From assembly GCA_945898055.1 (NCBI GenBank), contig CAMDGV010000007.1, forward strand, positions 1 through 64,000: a DNA stretch of 64,000 nt, written 5' to 3'. Source of the DNA: Akkermansia muciniphila (GTDB lineage Bacteria; Verrucomicrobiota; Verrucomicrobiia; Limisphaerales; UBA9464). The translations under genes were made by a program, and so were the position numbers. Below the pieces are notes generated by a model. That model did not search any database. It saw only the letters and a program-made list of their open reading frames with translations, and was not told where the DNA came from. How positions within the stretch are numbered: position 1 is the first letter of the stretch; every line of letters begins with the position of its first letter. Below, in pieces: positions 10,201-19,200 of this stretch.

Positions 10201-10853
10201 CGGAAGCCGCCTGATGCGCCTGGGACATAGCCAGTCGGTTTACCCTCGGCCGCCTTAACGCCGTTGATGTAGAAGAGGGTGTCCGTGCCGTCGTAGGTGA
10301 AAGCGAGATGATACCAAGTGCCGACAACCGGAGCGGTACCGCCGCTAATGTTGAGCGAGGTTGCGGTGCCGTTATTATTGTACATTCGCAAGTTCCAACC
10401 GGTTGCCGATTGATAAATCAACCATCCAGTGCGCGGATTAGCAAATTGCCCCGAAGAAATGGCGCAGGTCAGATCGGCCCCTGTTTTTTCTGCACCGGGT
10501 TGAAGCCAAACTTCCGCCGAAAATGGTGCGGCAGGATTCAACGAAGGCAGGTAGGGCACAAAGGTCGAAGCATCGGCAGAGCCATCATAGGAGGCGGCAC
10601 TGTCAGTCCGGCCAGCGAGCGCGCCAGGGGAGGGATGCACAGCGGCACCGGTATAGTAACCGATCGCAGCAGCGCCTAGGGATCCTAGATTGATCGCGGA
10701 ATTGCCGTTGGGAACGGTGACCGATTCGTTCAATCGCCAATTGGCGACAGGCCCAAGTCCGGTGACTGTGGAGGCGTAGTCGGCCATCACAGGAGCCGCG
10801 GCGCTCTGCAGGAGCGCCAGCAGGCTGGTGAGTTTCACTAGGTTTTTTTTCAT
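7212..10853 (-). CDS. Large secreted LamG (x2) / Ig-like / PA14-like domain protein
   Basis: Start at ATG 10853 (MKKNLVKLTSLLALLQSAAAPVMA signal peptide); two LamG-like domains (AEVWLQPG..DTLFYINGVKA; FTMLGWIKRG..GTIDEVAVFDKALTAAQV), Ig motif YQWRRNGTAIAGQTAATLNIAGVALTDSGSYDVVVSN, PA14-like YFFLASDDASRVFLSA. Confidence 0.88.
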   Translation of the reverse strand: MKKNLVKLTSLLALLQSAAAPVMADYASTVTGLGPVANWRLNESVTVPNGNSAINLGSLGAAAIGYYTGAAVHPSPGALAGRTDSAASYDGSADASTFVPYLPSLNPAAPFSAEVWLQPGAEKTGADLTCAISSGQFANPRTGWLIYQSATGWNLRMYNNNGTATSLNISGGTAPVVGTWYHLAFTYDGTDTLFYINGVKAAEGKPTGYVPGASGGFRIGGRADSSFWWIGAADEAAVYPKALSATVIAARYANGTAANPSSSYESLVLADAPLAYYRLNEGAYTAPVALPVAANSGSAGASINGSYNPGMLSGAAGPRPPSLSGFTAANTAGEFNGSAGFVGTPYSMNGMTAFTMLGWIKRGAIKSGRGGYFGQNDLLEFGDADAGANFELWVNARGGNIKGPFPFADDEWGFIAVTGDATSTVVYANGKEVGRMTGPLESYGESTYLFNIGGGGIFGAAGDNFKGTIDEVAVFDKALTAAQVLSTYHSANIAPRLSSQPSLPARSLYAGYTLSLTANAAGTPPLAYQWRRNGTAIAGQTAATLNIAGVALTDSGSYDVVVSNPYGSATSTGVAVTVLAPDGIAPALKYAAGLADLTTARIWLSKPLDPVSAQNIANYTIPGLTITSAKLFSPAGTANDDSVLLTTSAQTPGQTYTITLSGVKDQMSPASTIAAASTITFGSWALSSGTLRFEHYDNIPGAADSALTGGLSDPRVLAGTPTTLGAISGKFDTRTVFPDDSHENYLAKISGYITPKETGDYYFFLASDDASRVFLSATERMPDPFTDSPIVFETGCCNGFYEPDSGDTATTATPISLQAGKNYAILAYLKEGGGGDWLRLAWRKSTDSTAAASLTPIDGQFLSSYSDPNAELAFTQLPENPSRVLPSTSINFASLDFSSTDAGFSVTNTTPEPPGPWVYNPGAGGWVADGAVSGCGGPYNSRLQSTPFVVPQDQTVTLKFTHRYSFEGDLYDGGQVRISVNGGDFTNVPPANFTANGYANGLIVGNGILKDQRAFNADSPGYSQETFITSVAILGALKKNDTVVVEFLGGWDDCSTAQTPSWIVKNMSLSYSSAPQQVVLEAAGTAARQGVKVPFTYQWQRNDGQGFVNLPNENAASYRFFPTVQADLTAVFRVGISVAGRTLYSDAAVNISAGNPPAAFGATALTGVVIDAATKTLTANLPTAGSQGFFSIQPKVTITNISIVGGKLVIRYQ

Positions 10854-11116
10854 GGTTGCTTGAGTATTCACAAATACGAAATCAGTGCCGCAACTTTCGG
10901 GAATGTTGCGCCTGAGTAACGGATTCCGGACCAAAGCGGACAAGAGTTTGAGTCACTTCTGAAAAGTCTTGGGTTAGACACATAAGTTTCACAGAGGTAA
11001 CTTTTTTGTCACGCTAAGTGGGTTACTTTTTAAAAATACGCAACGAAGTCAAGTGTCTACTTTGAATTACCTAAATTGTCGGAGCTGATCTCTAAGAGAC
11101 TCACACGGCGAGGGAT

Positions 11117-11623
11117 ATGCCCCGTAAGATTTATGAACCCTTGAAAGAAGTTTGGGATCGGCACTTAACTGTTCGGGGCGCGATTAATTTGGGGCACAAT
11201 GGACTTCGGACTGAAGAAATTCTCTGGAACCTAATGAATGGGGAGTTGGAGTTGAGTCCCTCACCCAAGATCGTGATTTTGTTGATTGGAACTAACAATA
11301 CCGAACAAAACCGCCGATCGAAATTTTTCGCATGGACCCACCGCTCAACCGGTCGCGGAAGGGGTTGGTGCCATTGTCAGCCTGATTCGCCGGTGGCCTC
11401 CATCGACTAAAATTCTTATTCTGCGCATTTTTCCGCGAGGCGGTGACGGTCAGCAAGGGTTTGCAGCACGGGTTTTCCACGGGAGTCCTCAGTGCATTGA
11501 AACCTGTCGAGAAGCGGGTCCATTAGCACCGATAGGATGCCTGACCTATTACATCCCAACCAAGCAGGGGCGGAAGCGTGGGTGCAAGCTATCGAGCCCG
11601 AGTTAACTCGGTGGTTGGACTAG
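11117..11623 (+). pseudogene. Degenerate SGNH/GDSL hydrolase
   Basis: Pieces in different frames: GAINLGHNGLRTEEILWNLMNGEL...KIVILLIGTNN; VAEGVGAIVSLIRRWPPSTKILILRIFPRG; PDLLHPNQAGAEAWVQAIEPELTRWLD*. N-terminal GDS block missing. Confidence 0.8.
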
Positions 11624-11655
11624 GCGAGAGGACTAGGCGAGAGGACTAGGCGAGA
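11617..11655. repeat. 13-bp tandem repeat x3 (GGACTAGGCGAGA)
   Basis: Three exact head-to-tail copies at the 3' junction of the GDSL pseudogene and the DUF1501 gene. Confidence 0.95.
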
Positions 11656-13136
11656 ATACCGCGAATAGGTTGAGCTTCGGTAACACCGGTTAATTTTTGG
11701 TTTAAACCACCGTGGAAATAGGTCAATCGCTGGTGATCTATGCCCATTAACTGAAGGACCGTGGCATGAAGATCGCGGAGGTGATGTGGATTTACGGCCG
11801 CGGCTTCTCCCACTTCATCGGTTTCGCCGTAACTGGTCCCTGCTTTCACCCCCCCACCCGCTAGCCAGTAGGTAAATCCTTTAGGATTGTGATCGCGCCC
11901 ACCTGGTTTGCCGCCGGTATTAAAGGTCTCCGAAACAGGCATCCGTCCAAATTCACCTCCCCAAACAACCAGCGTTTCATCGAGGAGTCCGCGTTGTTCT
12001 AAGTCGGTCAGAAGTGCGGCGATAGGTTGATCCACCTCTGGGCAATGAAGTCGGAGATTTTCTTCGATACCTTGGTGACCGTCCCACGTATTTTGGCCTC
12101 CGGCAGCACCGCCGCCCGAATAAATTTGGACACAACGAACCCCCCGTTCGACGAGTCGTCGGGCGGTGAGGCATTGGCGGCCAAACGGGGCTGGCCCTTG
12201 GGCAAGGGGGTGCCAGTCCGGTTTAGGTGCATGAACGCCGTAGGCTTCGAGAGTGCGTGGATCTTCTTGTGAGAGATCAAGTGCTTCTGGGGCTGTGGAT
12301 TGAAGTCGAAAAGCGAGCTCATAACTGGCGATGCGTGCGGCGAGTTCAGGGTTGTCTCCTCGAGCCCGAGAGTGAGTACGATTAAGATCGTTAATGAAGT
12401 CGATTTCTCGACGTTGACGTTGGCGGGTTATTTCCGTGGGAGGATGAAGATTTAGAATAGGCTCACCCGAGGTGCGTAAGACTGTTCCTTGATGCACCGC
12501 GGGCATGTAACCATTGGCCCAGTTAGGGGCGCCGGTGGTGGGCCCCCCGCGCGGATCTAGCATGACGACAAAGGCGGGGAGATTTTGGTTCAAGGTGCCT
12601 AACCCGTAGCTCAACCATGCTCCCACGGAGGGGTGGCCTTGCAGGATACGACCACTGTTCATTTGTAGCACCGCGCTGCCGTGGGCAAAGGAATCACTGT
12701 AGAGCGATTTAACCACCGCCATTTTATCCATATGGCGAGCGATTTGTGGGAAGGCGTCTGAGCACCACAAGCCCGCCTGTCCCTGTTGACGAAACGTGCG
12801 TCGGCTCGCTTGAAGAACTGCTTGCGTTTTGGAGTTGCGACGGAACTCGTTGCTGATGGTTTGACCGTCTCGTTTTTGTAGTTCGGGTTTATAATCGAAA
12901 AGGTCCACTTGAGAGGGACCTCCGAACATAAACAGGAAAATGACTGATTTTGCTCGTGTGGGATGATGAGGTGATTTGGGTGCTAAAGAGTTTTTTTCTG
13001 TCTGTTGTTGGAAGGGTCGTTGTGACCCAAAAAAGCCGTCCGCTTCAAGCAGTGAGGTCAAGGCGAGACCAGTGAATCCGGCGCCTAGGTCCCAGAGAAA
13101 TTGGCGGCGCGGTTGGAGGTGGTCGACTGGGTTCAT
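11646..13136 (-). CDS. DUF1501 domain-containing protein
   Basis: KSVIFLFMFGGPSQVDLFDYKPEL...GRQCLTARRLVERGVRCVQIYSGG...LVVWGGEFGRMP...GRDHNPKGFTYWLAGGGVKAG. Confidence 0.95.
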   Translation of the reverse strand: MNPVDHLQPRRQFLWDLGAGFTGLALTSLLEADGFFGSQRPFQQQTEKNSLAPKSPHHPTRAKSVIFLFMFGGPSQVDLFDYKPELQKRDGQTISNEFRRNSKTQAVLQASRRTFRQQGQAGLWCSDAFPQIARHMDKMAVVKSLYSDSFAHGSAVLQMNSGRILQGHPSVGAWLSYGLGTLNQNLPAFVVMLDPRGGPTTGAPNWANGYMPAVHQGTVLRTSGEPILNLHPPTEITRQRQRREIDFINDLNRTHSRARGDNPELAARIASYELAFRLQSTAPEALDLSQEDPRTLEAYGVHAPKPDWHPLAQGPAPFGRQCLTARRLVERGVRCVQIYSGGGAAGGQNTWDGHQGIEENLRLHCPEVDQPIAALLTDLEQRGLLDETLVVWGGEFGRMPVSETFNTGGKPGGRDHNPKGFTYWLAGGGVKAGTSYGETDEVGEAAAVNPHHLRDLHATVLQLMGIDHQRLTYFHGGLNQKLTGVTEAQPIRGILA

Positions 13137-13196
13137 ATCGGCAGAGGTTCAGAGGGTTTAAAAGAAGGAGAAGGACCTCGGTTAAGAGCCCAGAGG

Positions 13197-15593
13197 CTAG
13201 TCCGCATAGATAAGTTCGCTGAGGTTAAGTAAGGCTCGGCAAAAGCTCTGGAGGGCGATGTCGTCTGGATCCGATTTCTTTTCGAGATCGGCTCGTTTTT
13301 TTTGATCTTTAATTAGCTGCAATGAGCGCCCCTGTTCGGCGCGGTTGGGTGGGCGTTGGAGGGCAAGTTGGAAGCCTCGACGAATGCGGTTTTCGATTTG
13401 AGGTCCTGCCTCCTTGCGAAGTCGGGCGGCGAAGTTGCTGGATTGATTTTGAACAAAAGTATCGTTCAAAAGTGTTAGAGCCTGAGGGGCAACGGTGGTG
13501 GTGGAGCGTAGTCCAGAAGCAGAGGTGCTATTGGCGAAGTCTAGACAGTCAAGCAAGGGTATCTTCAGAGCGCGTTTTACCACCAAGTAAACGCTGCGCC
13601 GATTCTGCTCGGAAGCGACACTCTCTTCCCAGCCTTTACCAGACGAGTCTTGGGTGGCATGGACTTCCTTGGGTAAGGTGGGAAAGACGCTGGGTCCGCC
13701 TTGTTTAGGGTTAAGTGAACCGCTGACGGCCAAGATGGAATCACGGATAACCTCGCTTTCGACCCGGCGAAGGGATTGCCGCCAGAGATGGCGATTCTCC
13801 GGATCAACGGCGAGCGCATCAGCCTGGGTAGGGCGTGATGACATTCGGTAAGCTCGACTGGTCAAAATAAGTTTGTGGAGGCGTTTTAGGCTCCAACCGC
13901 CAGTCACAAAATTTAAGGCGAGATGGTCTAGGAGTTCCGGATTAGAGGGAGCAAGCCCAGTAAGGCCAAAGTCGTCCGGAGTAGGGACAAGGCCGGTACC
14001 GAAGTGATGTTGCCAGACTCGATTGACGAGGACGCGCGCGGTCAGTGGATTTCTAGCATCGGCAATCCAAGCGGCCAGAGCCGTGCGACGACCGGTGCTG
14101 ATGTTGCTCGGTGCTTTGATTGGAACTAGCGGGGTCGGAAATCCTAAGGCTGCCGGCACAGAGGGATAGACCTCGATCCCAGGAGAATGAGGTTCGCCTC
14201 GGGTAAGGACAAAAGTTGGCTTGAGAGGCCCTCCCGATTCGCTGATAGCAAGTGCCATATCAAACGGAGCTTTGGACTCACCGATTCGTTTAAGTTCGTC
14301 TTCGATAGTTTTACGAACTATCGCGTCTTGGGTGCTGGCCAAGCGCTGGGTGGCTTCAGTAAGACGCTTCCGCCGATTCTCCTCCCACAATTTTAGTTCT
14401 AGAGGACTAGCTAAGGGGCGCATGATCCTTCCTGTTCCACGACCACCACCTCCGGTGTGATGAAGCCCGTAGCCGTCGATATTACGAATGAAGCTGAGTA
14501 AGGAATAATAGTCAGGTTGACTAATCGGGTCGAATTTGTGGTCATGGCAGCGAGCGCAACCTAGGGTGAGTCCCAGAAAAGCAGTGCCGGTAGTGCTCAA
14601 AATATCGTCTAAATCATCGTACTCTGCGGCCACTGTATTGTCGGGTTCATCGTCCCAGACATGGAGCCGATAAAATCCAGTAGCGATGAGGGCGTCACGA
14701 CGTTCCTTCAGGCTGATCGAAGAGTCGGCCTCGTTAGATTCGACCCATTCGTCACCCGCGATTTGTTCGCGGATAAAGCGGTCGTAGGGTTTATCAGAAT
14801 TAAATGAATCGATGACATAATCTCGATAACGCCAAGCGTTTGGTTTTGGGCCGTCGCGTTCATATCCATTGCTTTCAGCATAGCGAACCAGATCGAGCCA
14901 GTGCCGCCCCCAGCGTTCACCATAGTGTGGCGAGGCGAGAAGGCGATCTACCAAAGCCGCCCAAGAGAGGTCAGTCGGTTGGCGCTCGAAAGTACTGACC
15001 TCTTCGGGAGAGGGCGGAAGGCCAATGAGATCAAGGAAGAGTCGACGAACTTGTTCCCTTGGGATGGCCGGTGGATTCATCCGGAGCCTTTGCTTGTGTA
15101 GATCGGCTAGAATGAAGGTATCGACAGGGTTTAGGGCGTTTTTTGTGGGGGATTGAACCGTGGGGGCCTTGGAAAGGGGCAGGGGTTGAAAAGCCCAATA
15201 AGCACGATCTTTTTCAGTGAGTTGAAAAGGCCGGGGCCGAAGCTTCGGTTGAGTCTCGGCGTCGAGATGGAAACAACCCACCCAGAGAACGAATCTGAGG
15301 ATCGCAATAAACTGCCGCCACGAAGCTGAGGGGAATGAGGATGGAGTCAAAGGGAGTGTTCGAGAATCATTCACCACCCGAATCCTTTCGGTCGAGCGAG
15401 ATGTTTGGGGGTGATCAACGGAAATCGAGGTTGGGCGACAGTTTGAGAGATAATTCCCAGAGAGTGTGGGATGCGTGGGTGTTATTTCCCAAAAGCAAAA
15501 TGGCGAAGGGAGGGCGGCAAAGTCAATCCACCAAAAACGGGCTAAAAATCGGATGGAAATGCGATATCTCAAAGAACGAAGCGGTTGGCTCAA
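13197..15593 (-). CDS. DUF1549/DUF1553 (PSD1) domain protein
   Basis: VDTFILADLHKQRL...RRLFLDLIGLPPSPEEV...YGERWGRHWLDLVRYAESNGYERD...LGCARCHDHKFDPISQPDYYSL...TARVLVNRVWQHHFG. N-terminal start uncertain. Confidence 0.93.
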   Translation of the reverse strand: MSQPLRSLRYRISIRFLARFWWIDFAALPSPFCFWEITPTHPTLSGNYLSNCRPTSISVDHPQTSRSTERIRVVNDSRTLPLTPSSFPSASWRQFIAILRFVLWVGCFHLDAETQPKLRPRPFQLTEKDRAYWAFQPLPLSKAPTVQSPTKNALNPVDTFILADLHKQRLRMNPPAIPREQVRRLFLDLIGLPPSPEEVSTFERQPTDLSWAALVDRLLASPHYGERWGRHWLDLVRYAESNGYERDGPKPNAWRYRDYVIDSFNSDKPYDRFIREQIAGDEWVESNEADSSISLKERRDALIATGFYRLHVWDDEPDNTVAAEYDDLDDILSTTGTAFLGLTLGCARCHDHKFDPISQPDYYSLLSFIRNIDGYGLHHTGGGGRGTGRIMRPLASPLELKLWEENRRKRLTEATQRLASTQDAIVRKTIEDELKRIGESKAPFDMALAISESGGPLKPTFVLTRGEPHSPGIEVYPSVPAALGFPTPLVPIKAPSNISTGRRTALAAWIADARNPLTARVLVNRVWQHHFGTGLVPTPDDFGLTGLAPSNPELLDHLALNFVTGGWSLKRLHKLILTSRAYRMSSRPTQADALAVDPENRHLWRQSLRRVESEVIRDSILAVSGSLNPKQGGPSVFPTLPKEVHATQDSSGKGWEESVASEQNRRSVYLVVKRALKIPLLDCLDFANSTSASGLRSTTTVAPQALTLLNDTFVQNQSSNFAARLRKEAGPQIENRIRRGFQLALQRPPNRAEQGRSLQLIKDQKKRADLEKKSDPDDIALQSFCRALLNLSELIYAD

Positions 15594-15729
15594 ATGTTGC
15601 TAAAAACTGTTGAGGTTTGTTCTTAAAAAGGATTCTTCGTTAAATTTGGCTTCAGTTGATGTCCCTGCAAGAAATCAACTGTGCCGGCCGCCGTGCGATG
15701 AACCCAGTCCGTTTTAAAACTAGTATTAA

Positions 15730-16287
15730 ATGAAGGCTCTCATGTCTGTGGAATTGATTGAAACTGGGTTGACCCAACCTGCGCAGCTTTACCGCTGTCA
15801 TTCGGAGTTAATGGGTGTGGTCAGATCGAATGAAACCTATCGATTGGTTGCTGTTCAACCGATTGTTGCTGGCACAGTTTTGTTCCAGATTGAGGGCAAG
15901 TTGACCCAACGACCCACCCGGTACTCGGTTCAAATCGAAGAGGGGTGTCACATTGACCTCGATGAGGGGCACAGCTCGGAGGAGATTCTTGATCGTTACT
16001 TCTGGCGTTTTATGAATCACAGTTGTCTTCCCAATACAATGATCCGTGGGCGGGACGTCATGGCCACTTGCCCCATTGAACCTTGGAAAGACGTGACCTT
16101 TAACTATACCACGACCGAATTTGCTATGGCCGAACCCTTTGAGTGTCAGTGTGGAAATCAGGGATGCCTAGGGACCATTCGTGGATTCAAATATTTAGAC
16201 TCCGTCCATCGCGAGTCTTTACGATCCGTTCTGGCGCCGCACCTGAGGCGCCTGCTCCCCTCGGACGATGGGTGTAGGCCAGCATGA
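15730..16287 (+). CDS. SET domain-containing (protein-)lysine N-methyltransferase
   Basis: FWRFMNHSCLPNTMIRGRDVMATCPIEPWKDVTFNYTTTEF (SET NHSCxPN and FNY motifs) plus post-SET ECQCGNQGCLG. Confidence 0.9.
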   Translation: MKALMSVELIETGLTQPAQLYRCHSELMGVVRSNETYRLVAVQPIVAGTVLFQIEGKLTQRPTRYSVQIEEGCHIDLDEGHSSEEILDRYFWRFMNHSCLPNTMIRGRDVMATCPIEPWKDVTFNYTTTEFAMAEPFECQCGNQGCLGTIRGFKYLDSVHRESLRSVLAPHLRRLLPSDDGCRPA

Positions 16288-19200
16288 CCCCTTTTCAAAC
16301 CGAGTCGACTTACGAGGCTTCCTCTGACGGAGCTCAAGGGTTGCTTTTGTTCTCATTTTTGGAGCGTGCTACCCATCGTTGGCCTGACCAAATAGCCGTG
16401 GATGTACCCCCGAACGAGGGTCATCAAAGTCGAGTTCAGATCACTTACAAATCTCTTTCTCAGCAATCTAATACCCTCGCCCAGATCTTAGGTCAGTGGG
16501 TCAAACGAGAATGTGTCGTCGGTATTTTTCTTCCTCGAAATTCAGCCCAACTTTATATCGCTCAACTTGGGGTTTTAAAAGCAGGAGGAGCTTATACCTG
16601 TATCGATTCCAGCTTCCCGGATGAACGAGTTCGCGATGTGCTCGAAGATTCTGAAGCGGTAATGGTCCTGACCGATGTCGATGGATTGATTCGAATGCAA
16701 AGGATCGGATCCAGTATTGCAGCGGTGCTGGATGTCGGTGCGGCACTGGAATTGCGAGGAGATACTCCGGTGTCTCCACCGTTTATTCCTTGGCTTACGC
16801 CGTCGAGCCTCGCTTACGTTATCTACACTTCCGGAACGACGGGGCGACCCAAAGGCGTTCTTATTGAGCATCGAAGTATCGCGAATCTAGTCAGCGGCGA
16901 TCTAGCAGAATTTCAACTCGGCCCCGGAGATCGGGTCGGGCAAAGTTCCTCAGCCGCCTATGATTCATCCGTCGAGGAGACCTGGCTTGCATTGGCCTCG
17001 GGTGCAACGGTTGTGGTGATGGACGATGCAACAACGCGTCTCGGGCCGGATCTGGTTCCTTGGTTGCGTCGCGAAGGTATCACCGTTTTTTGTCCTCCGC
17101 CCACCCTCTTGCGCGCCTTAGGTTGCGAAAACCCTGAACAAGCCTTGCCGGATCTAAAACACCTCTATGTCGGAGGGGAAGCCCTGCCACGTGACGTCGC
17201 TGATCGATGGGCCCCGGGCCGTCGATTGATCAATGGCTATGGACCAACGGAATGTGCTGTTACCTCCTTGCGTGGCGATGTGCTAAAAGGCGGGACAATC
17301 ACCATTGGAAAACCGGTGCCAGGACTTTTGGCGTGGATACTTGATGAGTCATTAACAAGGGTGTCTGGGGAAGAGCAAGGAGAGCTTTGCCTCGGAGGTG
17401 TCGGGCTGAGTCGAGGGTATTGGAAACGCCCGGAGCTAACCGCTGAAAAATTTATTGAGCACCCACAGTTGGGGCGGCTTTATCGGACAGGGGATCTGGT
17501 TCATTGCGATAGCCAAGGACTCTATCATTTTCACGGGCGCATTGATTCTCAGGTGAAGATTCGAGGCTACCGAATTGAGTTGAGTGGGATTGAATCTCGG
17601 TTGATCGAGTGTCCTGGGGTCCGAGCTGCTGCGTGCCATGTACAAGACAAAGAAATTAACCCCATTCTGGTTGCCTTTCTTGTCCCAGAAGATCCGGCAT
17701 CGCCCCCTTCTTTTAAGGTTATTACCTCGTTACTCGAAGCGGATTTCCCCTCGTATATGGTTCCGGCAAGGTTCGGTATTTTGACCGACTTACCCACTAC
17801 AATTGGAGGTAAACTCAATCGAGCTGCATTGCCTCATCTCGAAGATGTTGATGGGCAGTCCAACCGAGTCGTTATTCCTCCTAGAAATTCGATGGAGGCA
17901 CTGCTTGAACGAGGTTTTCGCAGTATCTTACGACTCTCAGGGCCCTGTTCGGTCGAAGATGATTTCTTTAAGCAACTTGGTGGCGATTCTCTGAGTGCGG
18001 CACTTTTGGTTACCTTGCTTCGTGATGATTCCCTGACCGCGTGGGTCACGGTCCGCGATATTTATGAAGCACGCACAATCGCCGGGTTGGCGCGACGAGC
18101 ATCTGCAGCAGTCGAACCCAAGACGCTTGCTGAGGCTCCATCAAGTTCTCATCGGCAGGGGCATCCTTTTTGGGTAACCGTCGCGCAAGCGTGCTGGCTC
18201 TTGACCTTTTTTTCGATCGGGTCTTGGGGAACCTACCTTGTCGCCTTCTGGTTTCTGCCGCAAATAACTCAACGGGTTGGAGTTTTTACTGCCCTTCTTT
18301 CTGCGCCGCTGTGTTTAATTTTTGGATTTGCCCTTTATACACCGATTTCGGTGGGGTTTGCGGTGATAATGAAGCGTTTGCTGATTGGGACTTATCGCCC
18401 GATGCGCGCGCCAGTGTGGAGCGGATTTTATTTGCGGAACTGGATCGTTCAACAGTCCGTCCGTTTGGTGCCGTGGCGATCCCTTGAGGGTCCCTTCCTT
18501 CAACAGGCGGTCTTACGTGCCTTGGGCGCTCGGATTGGTCGGCGAGTTCATATTCATCGAGGTGTCAACCTCTTGATGGGCGGGTGGGATCTACTAGAAA
18601 TTGGTGATGATGTGACACTCAACCGCGACGCCGAACTAGGGCTGGTTGAATTAGACGCTGGGGAAATCGTGGTTGGGTCGGTCAGTCTTGGAGCTGGATC
18701 GACTTTGGATATTCGAGCGTCTGTTGGTAGCGGCACGGTGCTTGATTCAGGCGCTTATTTAACCGCGCTTTCGTCCTTACCCTCCGGCGGGCATATCCCC
18801 AGTAACCAGCGCTGGGACGGAATTCCGGCGCAAAAGAAAGGTCCAGCACCAGAGCGGCCTTTAGTATCGGGAGAAAGCAAAGGCCTTTCGGCGATAATGT
18901 ACGCGGTAGCGCTTTGCTTTGGACGCCTCAGTACCACCCTATTTTTGACGCTACCCTTCGCCGGTATGACTTGGATTATGTGCCGTTTGCGGGGAGTCGA
19001 TTTCCATGATTTTGGGGATTGGATTTACGGCTCGCATCCAAGCGGGGCAGCTTGTTTCTTTGGTCTAGTAGTGGTGATCATTTCTGTGCCAATCACCTTA
19101 CTATTCGGAGCCGTTTGGGTGCGTTTGATCGGGCGTGTGCCCGAGGGCAATATTCATCAATGGAGCGTGGACTTTGTGCGGGTTATGTTAAAAATAGATT

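Noticed and set aside
7212-10853. LamG protein as an exosortase (PEP-CTERM) substrate
   Set aside because: The C-terminus GGKLVIRYQ lacks a TM segment plus basic tail; it does not look like a sorting signal.
11617-11655. Possible mini-CRISPR
   Set aside because: Direct head-to-tail 13-mers with no spacers and no cas genes nearby; simple tandem repeat.
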